A stretch of 64,000 bases of DNA from CAYOUV01 sp963790075 (lineage in GTDB: Bacteria > Chloroflexota > Anaerolineae > Anaerolineales > Villigracilaceae), in contig CAWBNG010000004.1 in NCBI GenBank assembly GCA_963790075.1, positions 248,001 to 312,000 of the forward strand, written 5' to 3'. A program made the position numbers and the translations under genes. Shown here piece by piece: positions 34,120 to 42,393 of the stretch. The first letter of the stretch is position 1. Every line of letters begins with the position of its first letter. The notes beneath the pieces are model-generated. The model was given only the letters and a program-made list of their open reading frames with translations, did not search any database and was not told where the DNA came from.

Positions 34120-34198
34120 GTTCAACTAGTGTATAAGCGGATTTCATAATAGCTTTTAGACGATCCGCATAAGCACCTAATTGATTAGGTCGTTAGGC
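34120..34198 (-). other. attC-like site D
   Basis: On the minus strand it opens with GCCTAAC (34192-34198, perfect RYYYAAC) and closes with GTTGAAC (34120-34126, perfect GTTRRRY), 79 bp apart. GCGGAT and ATCCGC pair across the middle, and a separate small perfect hairpin ACCTAATCAATTAGGT lies next to the first box. It abuts the IS91-type transposase gene, whose start codon is 44 bp away. Confidence 0.42.
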
Positions 34199-34316
34199 GG
34201 AATTGTATTAAAAATAGCATGAGAAAATTATAGCACTTTAGCAAAATATTTATCAATTGCGCTGGCAGCACTAACTGTGATCACGCTGAATAAAAAATCT
34301 TTGTGGACAAGTCAAC

Positions 34317-34451
34317 CTATCGGGGGTGTTCCTTATTCCACATTGCGACCAGGTCGTCGCTGTTCTTGCCGATATTCTCGCGAAACTCGATTGGTCGGTG
34401 AACAGGCCGTATGTGTTGAGTGAATTCTTTTTGAAGTTTACTCAAAAACAT
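34317..34451 (-). pseudogene. Short 3' coding remnant, unknown
   Basis: A 44-codon frame ends FRENIGKNSDDLVAMWNKEH then PR and a TAG at 34317-34319. The composition looks like the genuine C-terminus of a protein, but upstream it runs straight into the 22-bp tandem repeats, which are not in coding register. The body of the gene is probably lost. It lies upstream of attC-like site D as a cassette gene would. Confidence 0.35.
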
Positions 34452-34520
34452 TTAGAAGTGTTTTCAAAAACTTTTAGAAGTTTTTTGAAAAACTCTTAGA
34501 AGTTTTTTCAAAAACTCTTA
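34443..34520 (+). repeat. 22-bp tandem repeat block (three and a half units)
   Basis: Units at 34443, 34465 and 34487 plus a partial at 34509, each of the form (C/G)AAAAAC(A/T)(T/C)TTAGAAG then T-rich. Each unit is a near-palindrome (AAAAACTTTTAGAAGTTTTT). The block joins directly to the right inverted-repeat copy at 34519. The sequence differs from the other 22-bp repeats at 30952, but the period is the same. Confidence 0.8.
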
Positions 34521-34610
34521 CTGCTTCTTGCATAAATATCTGAACCCGCTTGTATCATATTGCTCGAAAATGGCGAGGTTTTGGTTCGAATATTTACGCA
34601 GCACTCTGTA
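34519..34610 (-). repeat. Right copy of the ~90-bp inverted repeat (IR-R)
   Basis: The reverse complement reads TACAGAGTGCTGCGTAAATA and on to GCAAGAAGCAGTA, near-identical to 27041-27130. Together the two copies bracket 7.4 kb of AT-rich accessory DNA. The tandem repeats abut its inner end and a strong hairpin lies 12 bp outside. Confidence 0.85.
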
Positions 34611-34621
34611 GAAGTGTTGCT

Positions 34622-34659
34622 ATACCCTCCCCCAAATAACTGGATTTGGGGGAGGGTAT
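34622..34659. terminator. Perfect 16-bp stem hairpin outside IR-R
   Basis: ATACCCTCCCCCAAAT (34622-34637) and its exact complement at 34644-34659 enclose a 6-base loop. There is no long T-run on either side, so it may be a terminator or an insulating structure at the island border. Confidence 0.55.
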
Positions 34660-34673
34660 GTGGATTTTAACCG

Positions 34674-34790
34674 TCAAGCCTTCTCAAACTGGATACCTTC
34701 CAGCACCTTTTTGAACTCTTTGCCAGCGTTGAAGCGCGGCAGCAGGGTCATGATCTGCTTGGTTGGAAGTTCCTGCGCGCTGGCGGCTCC
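34674..34790 (-). pseudogene. C-terminal coding remnant, unknown family
   Basis: The minus strand encodes GAASAQELPTKQIMTLLPRF followed by NAGKEFKKVLEGIQFEKA and a stop at 34674-34676. No start codon or upstream body exists: the sequence beyond about 34800 changes character. It looks like the tail of a gene cut when the region rearranged. Confidence 0.4.
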
Positions 34791-34872
34791 ATACCAGTCT
34801 AGGGAAATTCGAGTTAATTGTGATGGCTTATCCTGGCTTCGCTTCTGACGCGGTTGGGCCAGGTCTCCGGCC

Positions 34873-35679
34873 TCACTTGGCCTGCGCGAAAGCGCTGAGC
34901 ACGATTTTATCCACCAGGCCCGGCAGGATGGGCGCCAGCAGCTGGCCCAGCTTTTCCCTCGGCGACATGGCCTCGCGCCGGCGTTTGGCGGCTGCTTTCA
35001 GGATGCTGCGCGCACAAGCCTGCGGTGATATCGCCCCCTGCTCGTGAGAAATGATTTTGCCATACGGTTTCCCGTCCGCTCCAGGCGCTCTGGCGGAAAT
35101 GCCCGTGGCGACCCAGTCCGGGTAGATCGAGGTCACGCTCACCTGGCTGGCTGCAAGCTCGACGCGCAGCGTGTCGTAGAAACCGGCCAGGGCATGTTTG
35201 CTTGCCCCGTAACCGCAGGCGCCGGGGGCTGCAAACAAACCGCCGCCGCTCAGGATGCCGACAATGCGGCCCCGGCTTGCCTTTAGGTGAGGAATGGCGT
35301 AATGCGTGCAGTACACGCTGCCCCAGAAATTGACGCGCATGACCGTTTCCATCACCGCCAGGTCGGGCAGTTGGTCGAAGCGCGCGCGCATCCCGATCCC
35401 GGCGTTGTTGATCAGAGTGTCCAGGCGGCCGTAGGCTGCCTGGCATCGTTTGATCAATGCCTGGCACTGGGACGGGTCCGAGACGTCCGTGGTCACAGCC
35501 TCGGCCTTAGCACCCAGGTCGCGACACAGGCCGGCGACTCGTTCGAGCTCGTCAGCGTGGCGGGCTGCCAGGACCAGCCAGGCTCCCTTTTCAGCCAACT
35601 GCAAAGCCAACTGGCGTCCGATGCCGAGCGAAGCTCCGGTCACGATGACTGAATTCTGGAAAAATGGATCTGGTTGCAT
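34873..35679 (-). CDS. SDR family oxidoreductase, 3-ketosphinganine reductase-like
   Basis: 268 residues. VIVTGASLGIGRQLALQLAEKG is the TGxxxGxG cofactor loop, followed by VLAARHADELERV (Arg favouring NADPH), LINNAGIG, and the catalytic YGASKHALAGFYDTLRVEL (Y-x3-K). The segment SVTSIYPDWVATG then SPQACARSILKAAAKRRREA matches the classical SDRs related to 3-dehydrosphinganine reductase and DltE-type proteins. The C-terminal helix is hydrophobic (LGQLLAPILPGLVDKIVLSA), suggesting membrane association. The substrate is not certain. Confidence 0.82.
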   Translation of the reverse strand: MQPDPFFQNSVIVTGASLGIGRQLALQLAEKGAWLVLAARHADELERVAGLCRDLGAKAEAVTTDVSDPSQCQALIKRCQAAYGRLDTLINNAGIGMRARFDQLPDLAVMETVMRVNFWGSVYCTHYAIPHLKASRGRIVGILSGGGLFAAPGACGYGASKHALAGFYDTLRVELAASQVSVTSIYPDWVATGISARAPGADGKPYGKIISHEQGAISPQACARSILKAAAKRRREAMSPREKLGQLLAPILPGLVDKIVLSAFAQAK

Positions 35680-36105
35680 ATTGAGTGCCTCCCGGTAAAA
35701 CGCGGACCAAGTCTCTGCAGCATCGTCCCCGCCTGTACCCGCAGGGTGAAGGGAATATCATCCTATCAGGGACCTCAGCCAGGCTAACTTGCCGCGCTCC
35801 ACCGCAATAGTGAATAGATGGACATTATGCAACTTGCTCGAAAACATTTTGTATGTGTATCGCTTGCCTTCTTGCCTAGAAAAATTGTAGCATTTTGGCT
35901 GGTCGGATTCAATTGTTTGACCAGCAAACTGCCTGTCCGGCCGTCTCGCACGCGCGCAGCAGTGTTCGGCGCTCGCATCGAAGGTAGCGGCTCCCTGTGG
36001 GACGTCTGCTGGATTGGCGGGTGGCAAAGAGCCGGTCATAAGGACCGGCTCTTGCGCCTGCGATGTTGAGGATTGCCCTCACGTGCGTTGCGGAAAACGC
36101 CTATT
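35680..36105. other. Intergenic region with terminator
   Basis: 426 bp with no gene recognised apart from the hairpin at 36027-36053. A diverged copy of the dispersed motif (CATCCTATCAGGG) is present near 35758-35770. Confidence 0.4.
36027..36053 (-). terminator. Terminator hairpin downstream of the cysteine protease gene
   Basis: AAGAGCCGGTC (36027-36037) pairs perfectly with 36043-36053 around a 5-base loop. On the minus strand it is followed by a short T-rich end. It lies 50 bp past the stop of the gene at 36106. Confidence 0.65.
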
Positions 36106-37596
36106 TTAACGGTCGCCCTCCGGATAGGGAAGCAATCCCTTCCAATTGATGGTAATTTCGATCGGTTCCTTGCCGAGGCGATATTGTTCTCGATCTTCGG
36201 TCATCCACTGCTTCTCGATCTGCCACAATTCATCGAAGGTCGGGTAACCGTAACTGTGGGTGAAGCGTATGTTACCGACGATATAATCCTGCTGGCCGGT
36301 GAGGGTGAAGGTGTGGAATTCGGGCGTTTGGTTATAGAGGTACTGATGTACTAGGCGGTAATGAAGGATCGGCTGTTCGGGATCTTTCGGGTCGAAGACG
36401 TCGAAGGCGCCGATCACGTAGCCCCCGGTCACGTTCGGGATTAGTTCCGCCTTATCGATGAAAGGCGTATCGATCACCCAGGCCAGTTCGGGCAACTTTT
36501 GGATCAGGCCTGAATTGGGGTAGGTGAAGTGCACGTCGTGGTAGTGAATCGAATTCCACGAGCGTTCGACGAACTCGGTGGAAATTGTCACCCAGGTGCC
36601 CTGTGGAACCGGTTTTTCGGACAAATCCCAGTCGACGGTCAGCTCGCGCCGCGGTTGGGCTTCAGTGATGCTGGGGGTACCCGGCCAATCGAGCCATGTC
36701 CGGTAGGACAGGATATCGACGTCGGTGCCGACCCGGTAGTGAAGATCGGTGGCGGGCTGCTTGGCGGTTTGTTGGATTTGGTAAGAGCCTATGACTCGCA
36801 CTGCGTTCGGTCCTGAACTCCCTTGTGTGGGTGAGAGCGTGACAATATGTTTGATATAGGGATGGGTGGCGCCATAATTAAAATACCAGCCATTCCCTTC
36901 GTTTGCGCCACCCGGATTGGGGTTGTTGTAGGCGTCGTAAGTATACGCCTGCACGTCCCCGCCGGTATCGGTATCCGAGTTGGTCACCCGTACCCCCGTG
37001 GGGTTGGCCGTGAGGGTTTGACTGCTGAAGGTGGTGTCTCCCCAGGCAGTTATGGCGTGACCGCCATTGCCCACCGTGGCGCCAGCGACCGGCCAGCTGA
37101 TGCTCAGCCCCACGAAATTGCACGCGCGCAGTTCGTTCCCGATGTCCATGGCGCCATTCGCGTTGGCCCAGGGGTTTTTGGGACTTTTGTTGCCGTACAC
37201 GGTAACCACGGTATAGGGATTGTTCGTCCAGGTGTTATTGGCAGACCCGAGCCACCATTGGAGCGCGGAGTCGATCCACCCGCCGTTGAAGTCCCCGTTG
37301 GGTTGCTGGTAATGTGCATCCATGTCGTTCCAGATGTCATTCACACGGTCTTCCAGTGTGGTGCCGGTTCCATAACCGGCGCCTGCCAGCATGTTCGCGG
37401 CCGTGTGCAGCCAGCATGAGCCGTCACCTGCAGGGACAGGCAAGGGCTTATCCGAATCCGCTGGCGGATCCATTTTCATGTAGGGGTTGACGGGAGTAGC
37501 CGGTGCAACAGTTGGCGTGCAACCGACGGCCAGGATCACGAGGAAAGCGGCAAGCAAGACCATTCCTGCCCGGCGAGAGACGGATGTACGCTTCAT
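36106..37596 (-). CDS. Secreted lipoprotein with IdeS/C39-like cysteine protease domain
   Basis: 496 residues. The signal peptide ends ILAVGC (Cys26), followed by a short linker. The catalytic domain contains GDGSCWLHTAANMLAGAGYG (Cys61 at a helix start), GGWIDSALQWWLG, GNGGHAITAWG (His180) and VRVTNSDTD (candidate Asp/Asn), the layout of papain-like IdeS (C66) and C39-like enzymes. The C-terminal half (about 255-496) is a beta-rich module of unknown type. IdeS cleaves antibodies in streptococci, but in this context the substrate is unknown. The start has AGGAGG upstream; a hairpin terminator follows. Confidence 0.72.
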   Translation of the reverse strand: MKRTSVSRRAGMVLLAAFLVILAVGCTPTVAPATPVNPYMKMDPPADSDKPLPVPAGDGSCWLHTAANMLAGAGYGTGTTLEDRVNDIWNDMDAHYQQPNGDFNGGWIDSALQWWLGSANNTWTNNPYTVVTVYGNKSPKNPWANANGAMDIGNELRACNFVGLSISWPVAGATVGNGGHAITAWGDTTFSSQTLTANPTGVRVTNSDTDTGGDVQAYTYDAYNNPNPGGANEGNGWYFNYGATHPYIKHIVTLSPTQGSSGPNAVRVIGSYQIQQTAKQPATDLHYRVGTDVDILSYRTWLDWPGTPSITEAQPRRELTVDWDLSEKPVPQGTWVTISTEFVERSWNSIHYHDVHFTYPNSGLIQKLPELAWVIDTPFIDKAELIPNVTGGYVIGAFDVFDPKDPEQPILHYRLVHQYLYNQTPEFHTFTLTGQQDYIVGNIRFTHSYGYPTFDELWQIEKQWMTEDREQYRLGKEPIEITINWKGLLPYPEGDR

Positions 37597-37743
37597 TCTA
37601 AGCCTCCTTTTCGAATTTGGGAGAAAGGATACGATCGGATGAAATTACTGTTTGAATATCCCTCATAAGCCTCCTTACCTGACTTGTGAAAAAGGAGTTG
37701 CCAGACGAAGTTTCTTATTAAAATATCCCACGTATAAAGAAAA

Positions 37744-37854
37744 CAAAAAACCTGCATCAAATGCAGGCCGGGCTATTTGGAGTTCATCCACTATGCATTC
37801 CCGCCCTTCGATGGTAACCTGGGCTAAGCTTTATTTGCGCAATGTTGGATTGAT
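37744..37854 (-). ncRNA. Candidate small RNA, orphan promoter-terminator unit
   Basis: A promoter on the minus strand (37861-37889) is followed by about 110 bp without an open frame and a well-formed intrinsic terminator (37751-37767, then six T). The transcript could fold by pairing GGGC/GCCC around AATGCATAGTGGATGAACTC. It matches no RNA family I can recognise (not SRP RNA, 6S or a known riboswitch core). The next minus-strand gene starts far downstream (stop of the unit precedes 37596), so it is not a leader of that gene. Confidence 0.45.
37751..37767 (-). terminator. Intrinsic terminator of the candidate small RNA
   Basis: CCTGCAT/ATGCAGG stem (7 bp, 3-base loop); on the minus strand TTTTTTG follows directly. 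Confidence 0.75.
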
Positions 37855-37860
37855 AAATAT

Positions 37861-37889
37861 ATATTACCTGAAAAAATGCACATATTCAA
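37861..37889 (-). promoter_or_regulatory. Promoter of the candidate small RNA
   Basis: On the minus strand TTGAAT (37884-37889), a 17-bp spacer and TAATAT (37861-37866), the same -35 type as the other promoters noted in this window. Confidence 0.55.
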
Positions 37890-38015
37890 GGAATTTACTG
37901 CATTGCGGATGTGAGGGTGTGACAACCGAAGCGATGGGTACGGAGGGCAGGCTGTATCGACCATAAACCCTTTCATGTCGTCAAGTTAATACTTGGCCGT
38001 ACCCAAATAAAAAAA

Positions 38016-38036
38016 CTCCCCGCATTGTGCGGGGAG
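38016..38036 (-). terminator. Intrinsic terminator of the small membrane-protein genes
   Basis: CTCCCCGCA/TGCGGGGAG (9-bp perfect stem, 3-base loop); the minus strand continues with seven T. It lies 24 bp past the stop of the 56-residue gene. Confidence 0.85.
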
Positions 38037-38059
38037 CAATTGATTCGCCAGCGGAATTA

Positions 38060-38230
38060 TTACAGTCCCTTGAAAAGCAATCCCGCAACCAGTAACGCGA
38101 AACCGACAACAACAAACCAGAATGCGTACGCGCTCACAAAGGGAATGGCAACAAAAGAACCGATCAAGCCGAGTAAACCAAGAATTACGGAAATCCAAAA
38201 GGTGAGTTGTGTTGGCGGTGTTAATTTCAT
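38060..38230 (-). CDS. Small two-helix membrane protein, unknown
   Basis: 56 residues from the ATG at 38228-38230, with AAAGGAG 8 bp upstream. MKLTPPTQLTFWISVILGLL then GLIGSFVAIPFVSAYAFWFV and VVGFALLVAGLLFKGL: two membrane helices with short polar ends. This pattern is common among small uncharacterised membrane proteins of Chloroflexota. Its own strong terminator follows. Expression from the same strand as the next two small membrane genes upstream. Confidence 0.7.
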   Translation of the reverse strand: MKLTPPTQLTFWISVILGLLGLIGSFVAIPFVSAYAFWFVVVGFALLVAGLLFKGL

Positions 38231-38317
38231 CTTATTCTCCTTTGAATAGAAACAAATCGCCTGGCGAATCAATAATTTTATAGCACACTCTGCTTGTGGA
38301 GGCAATCGGGAATTCGG

Positions 38318-38560
38318 TTATTTACTTTTCAAGCGCCTGAAAATATCCACGACCGCCAGAATCACACCCACTCCCATCAAACCATAGCCGACCAACCTGC
38401 TATCCCCGAACAGGATCCCTGCCAGGACAAATCCAAAGGCCAGGCCGGCCAGCGGCGTGATCCTGTTTTCGCTTTTCCCCTTATTTACGAAAAAGACCAG
38501 CAGGGCGACGATTGCCAGAACGACGATGGATACGAGGATATAGAATTGTGAAGGTATCAT
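38318..38560 (-). CDS. Small three-helix membrane protein, unknown
   Basis: 80 residues from the ATG at 38558-38560, with AAAGGAA upstream. Hydrophobic segments: FYILVSIVVLAIVALLVFFV, LAGLAFGFVLAGILFG and LVGYGLMGVGVILAVVDIFR, separated by the basic loop NKGKSENR. No family name can be given. It overlaps no other gene and lies 25 bp downstream of the 146-residue membrane gene, so the two are probably cotranscribed. Confidence 0.68.
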   Translation of the reverse strand: MIPSQFYILVSIVVLAIVALLVFFVNKGKSENRITPLAGLAFGFVLAGILFGDSRLVGYGLMGVGVILAVVDIFRRLKSK

Positions 38561-38585
38561 GGGAATTCCTTTCCTTCGAAGCCAA

Positions 38586-39026
38586 TCACAGGCCGGTGAT
38601 CGCCCGCTGAACAAACGCCAAAATGGCTGCGACGAAGAACAGGATGACCGCCGAGATGGTCCACCCGCTGCCCGCCTCGGCGGCGATACCGATCATACCT
38701 CCCAGGCCCGCAAAATAAAGCACCACGTAACTGATGACCATCCATTGTGTTTGGCGGAAATCGAACTTAAAGATGTAATCCACCAGGAAGAGAACCATCA
38801 ACCAGACCAGCATAACCACGATCTGAACGAAGTACAGGAAGGGACGGTCTAACTCGGGCGCTTTGATCAGGAGATAACCGAGTGGGAAGGCCATTAACAG
38901 GATGGGAATTCCGATCCAATGCCCGGGTTGAGTTTTGAATAGCATGCGGGATGAGAATGTGAGGATACTCGAGATAAAAATCATGTGGGCTACGATTGCC
39001 CCGAGTAGGTCCAACTTTTCTTTCAT
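38586..39026 (-). CDS. Four-helix membrane protein, unknown
   Basis: 146 residues from the ATG at 39024-39026 with GGAG 8 bp upstream. Hydrophobic segments include LLGAIVAHMIFISSILTFSS, WIGIPILLMAFPLGYLLI, FLYFVQIVVMLVWLMVLFLV, MVISYVVLYFAGLGGMIGIA and WTISAVILFFVAAILAFVQ. No catalytic or binding motif is visible. It precedes the 80-residue membrane protein gene by 25 bp. Confidence 0.68.
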   Translation of the reverse strand: MKEKLDLLGAIVAHMIFISSILTFSSRMLFKTQPGHWIGIPILLMAFPLGYLLIKAPELDRPFLYFVQIVVMLVWLMVLFLVDYIFKFDFRQTQWMVISYVVLYFAGLGGMIGIAAEAGSGWTISAVILFFVAAILAFVQRAITGL

Positions 39027-39081
39027 GCCAATACTCCAAGTCGCCTGCTCCCCATCATCTTTTGATAGACAGTGGGATTGA

Positions 39082-39591
39082 TCATTGGCTGGACGCGGAC
39101 CAAACGCCATTGCAGACATCATCAGCAAAAGTCCCTTCCATCGTATTCCCGGAAACGGTCCCAGACCATTGGTTATATGGCGAATGGATCTCGATCTTGT
39201 TCCCGGACAGAATCCAGGGAATTTCCTCAACATTTGTTTGACCGGCGCCGCTGAGTGTGACACTGACCATCCCATTCGTCTTGAAATCCAGGATTAATGA
39301 CCAGAGGGGATTGTTATCACAAAGCCATTGTGCAGAGCCGCTCCATTTGCCAATAAGTTCTTGTGAAGGATCACCAGTGGGTGAAGCCTCAGCTTGTGGA
39401 GAAGGTTTCTGTGTCGGAGTGATCGTTGGGGTGGGCGTATAGACTTCGATGGGGTCGGCGACGTGGGTGAGCGAATCCACTTGACCTTGAAGTCCGCCAA
39501 TTTGCATTGCCAGGCGTTGACCAAGGTTACATGACAAAGAGAATATACAGATTATCGTGATAGCGATTGCGCTGATCTTCCTTTTACTCAT
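39082..39591 (-). CDS. Small lipoprotein with a beta-barrel-like C-terminal domain, unknown
   Basis: 169 residues from the ATG at 39589-39591; ATGs further upstream are in frame, but the AAGGAG signal best serves this or the ATG at 39603. The signal peptide ends IFSLSC, followed by a coiled-coil-like stretch (QIGGLQGQVDSLTHV) and a TPTPTITPTQ linker. The C-terminal domain LIGKWSGSAQWLCDNNPLWS to GTFADDVCNGVWSAS resembles small exported calycin-like domains. A promoter is seen at 39799-39827. Confidence 0.68.
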   Translation of the reverse strand: MSKRKISAIAITIICIFSLSCNLGQRLAMQIGGLQGQVDSLTHVADPIEVYTPTPTITPTQKPSPQAEASPTGDPSQELIGKWSGSAQWLCDNNPLWSLILDFKTNGMVSVTLSGAGQTNVEEIPWILSGNKIEIHSPYNQWSGTVSGNTMEGTFADDVCNGVWSASSQ

Positions 39592-39798
39592 GTTATCTAC
39601 CATCTCCTTATTCCAAGACACATTTTTCTATCCGGCGGCAGGTGTTCGCGACAGCATATCCGCCAGTAACCGCAGGCGGTAGGGGATCTGCACGGCGCAT
39701 TGGAAAGGCAGCGCTCCAGGATGAAAAAATGCTCCTTTCCCGGGACGGGAGGGGCAGGTAGCGCCCTGTTTGGTACAAAAACTCACAAACGATGATTC

Positions 39799-39827
39799 AG
39801 TATACAAAATATTCAGCCCAAATTCAA
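39799..39827 (-). promoter_or_regulatory. Promoter for the lipoprotein gene at 39082
   Basis: On the minus strand TTGAAT (39822-39827), a 17-bp spacer and TATACT (39799-39804). The flanks resemble those of the promoter at 28635-28663. The leader is about 200 bases. Confidence 0.6.
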
Positions 39828-39924
39828 TCTTGTTTACCAGCCGCTGCGGACAGGAAACATTCGAGACGGAATTGTCAGCCAATTGATAGTGTTCAAAGGC
39901 ACAAAATAGGCGCATAATTAGATA

Positions 39925-39942
39925 GGCAGGCCTGCGCCTGCC
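39925..39942. repeat. REP-like palindrome, copy 1
   Basis: GGCAGGCCTGCGCCTGCC is a GC-rich stem-loop (GGCAGGC/GCCTGCC, 4-base loop). An identical 18-mer lies at 57227-57244 inside a longer perfect hairpin. Confidence 0.6.
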
Positions 39943-40816
39943 CGGTTCTGTATGATAGTTGCCCTCAACCTCAGGAGGGCAAGGAGTAAGTATGAAACCC
40001 CGACATTCCTTTGTTAGGCTTGCCAGCATGCTGGTTGTCAGTCTGCTGGTCTTCGAGTTGGCCTTTGCCTTCCCCAGCCAGCGTGCTGCTGCGGTCGCTG
40101 CCTGCAACGCGGCCAGCTTCGTGGCCGATGTGACCGTACCGGATGGCAGTAGTTTCCCGGCCGGGACAAGTTTCACCAAGACCTGGCGGTTGATGAACAG
40201 CGGTACCTGTACCTGGACCACTGCCTACAGCCTGGTCTTTTCCAGCGGTGCGCAGATGGGTGCCCCGGCCTCGGTCGCTCTTCCGAACAGCGTGGCCCCC
40301 GGCCAGACGTTGGACCTGACCTTGTCGCTGACCGCCCCGGCTGTAGCCGGACATTACCGCGGCGACTGGCTGCTGGCGGACGCTTCCGCTGTACACTTTG
40401 GGCTGGGCGCCGGTGCGGACAGTCCCTTCTGGGTCGACATCAACGTCAGCGGGACGGCTGGCGCGAGCCCGACCCCGGTCACGACCGGACTGGCCTTGAA
40501 CGGCGTCGTCCGCTTGGACGGGGCTGGCCTGCCCGGGGTGAAGATCTACCGGAGCTATGCCGGTTATGACGGAGTGCTGGTGGCTACCAGCGGTTCGGAC
40601 GGGAGCTATACCGCAGCAGCCAGCTACATCCCTGGTGACGAGACGGTCACGGTCTGGGCCGAACTGGCCGGGTACAGCTTTTCCCCAGACAACTTTTCCT
40701 GGCGTCATTACGCCGGGTTGGAAACCAAGACCATTGATTTCGAAGCCACCCGGGCCGGATCTACAGGAACGCCGGGCGTGTCATTCGATTTCACTTCCAA
40801 TGTGTGTGAAGCACAA

Positions 40817-41283
40817 TGGTGGAGCGGCTACCAGTATAGCGCGTTGCCCTGTCCGCTGTCGGATGGCGATGCACGCGGTTACGCGGTGATCTCCACGGCT
40901 CCGCAGTTGGAGAACGGTGCAACTGACGGGGGGCCGGGACTGATCGTCGGGCCGCAGAACAAATACAATGGCTATATCCAGGGCTACTACCCTGAGTACG
41001 TGGTGCAACCGGGTGACCATTTCCAGGCCACGGTGGGCTGTGCCTACGGTTCGTCGTGCTATGTGACCTACCGGCTGGACTACCGCATCCTGGGCGGGAG
41101 CGAGCGGGGCGATCACGACCCTATGGAGTTGGAAGGAACGGAATGATGGGCTGGTCTACCAGGTCGACAAGGACCTGAGTTTCCTGGCGGGCAAGCGGGT
41201 CAGCTTCATCCTGACGCTGCTGGCGACGGGCTCGGCGACGGGGGACCGGGCGGTTTGGGGGCAGCCGCGCATCGTCAATGCCA
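40817..41283 (+). repeat. Long internal DNA repeat, copy 1 of 3 (467 bp)
   Basis: It begins TGGTGGAGCGGCTACCAGTA and ends GCGCATCGTCAATGCCA. It is nearly identical in DNA, including silent positions, to 41928-42393 and 42840-43305, but has one extra base, which causes the frameshift. Confidence 0.9.
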
Positions 41284-41927
41284 GCTACGTACCGCCTATC
41301 CCCGCCCCGAGCGATTGGCTGACTTACACCAATACAACTTGGGGTTATCAGTTCCAGTATCCGCCGGGTAGCACCATCAATACCGATGACGGGACCTCGC
41401 TCTGGCTTTATTTGCCTAGACAGGCAGGAACAGACCTGGGATCGAAATTCCTGATTACTGGCGCTTCGGACACGGGCAACGCGTGCCACGAATATCAGGA
41501 TCCCGAAGTCACACCGCAACCTAATACAGTTGTGATCAACGGCTTGACTTTCTTTACCTGGCCGAGCTCAGATGCGGGTATGAGCAAGATCTACACTACT
41601 ACGAACTATGCCGTGGGGCACGGGACAGCATGTATCAGACTGAGTTTTACGCTGACACAGGTCACGGCTGCTTACCCACCACCTCCGCACTACGACGAGG
41701 CTGCAGAATCAGCGGTCTTTGGTCAGATCATGCAGACCTTCCATTTCCTGGAATCCACGCCGACGCCGACCACGGTTACGCCTGAACCATCGACCACCCC
41801 GACCACAGTCACGCCTGAGCCATCGACTACCCCGGTCACACCGACCACACCACCGACGGCCGTACCGAGTTTACCGCCGGCACCCGGTGCCTCCTTCGAT
41901 TTCACTTCCAATGTGTGTGAAGCACAA

Positions 41928-42393
41928 TGGTGGAGCGGCTACCAGTATAGCGCGCTGCCCTGTCCGCTGTCGGATGGCGACGCACGCGGTTACGCGGTGA
42001 TCTCCACGGCTCCGCAGTTGGAGAACGGTGCAACTGACGGGGGGCCGGGACTGATCGTCGGGCCGCAGAACAAATACAATGGCTATATCCAGGGCTACTA
42101 CCCTGAGTACGTGGTGCAACCGGGTGACCATTTCCAGGCCACGGTGGGCTGTGCCTACGGTTCGTCGTGCTATGTGACCTACCGGCTGGACTACCGCATC
42201 CTGGGCGGGAGCAGCGGGGCGATCACGACCCTATGGAGTTGGAAGGAACGGAATGATGGGCTGGTCTACCAGGTTGACAAGGACCTGAGCTTCCTGGCGG
42301 GCAAGCGGGTCAGCTTCATCCTGACGCTGCTGGCGACGGGCTCGGCGACGGGGGACCGGGCGGTCTGGGGGCAGCCGCGCATCGTCAATGCCA
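41928..42393 (+). repeat. Long internal DNA repeat, copy 2 of 3 (466 bp)
   Basis: Same borders as copy 1 without the extra base. The flanking codons (FDFTSNVCEAQ) are also shared with copy 1. Confidence 0.9.

Noticed and set aside
34443..34520. CRISPR array
   Set aside because: Direct tandem units without spacers.
37744..37854. SRP RNA, 6S RNA or a known riboswitch
   Set aside because: The conserved SRP tetraloop and asymmetric-bulge motif and the known riboswitch cores are missing, and no gene follows that a riboswitch could control.
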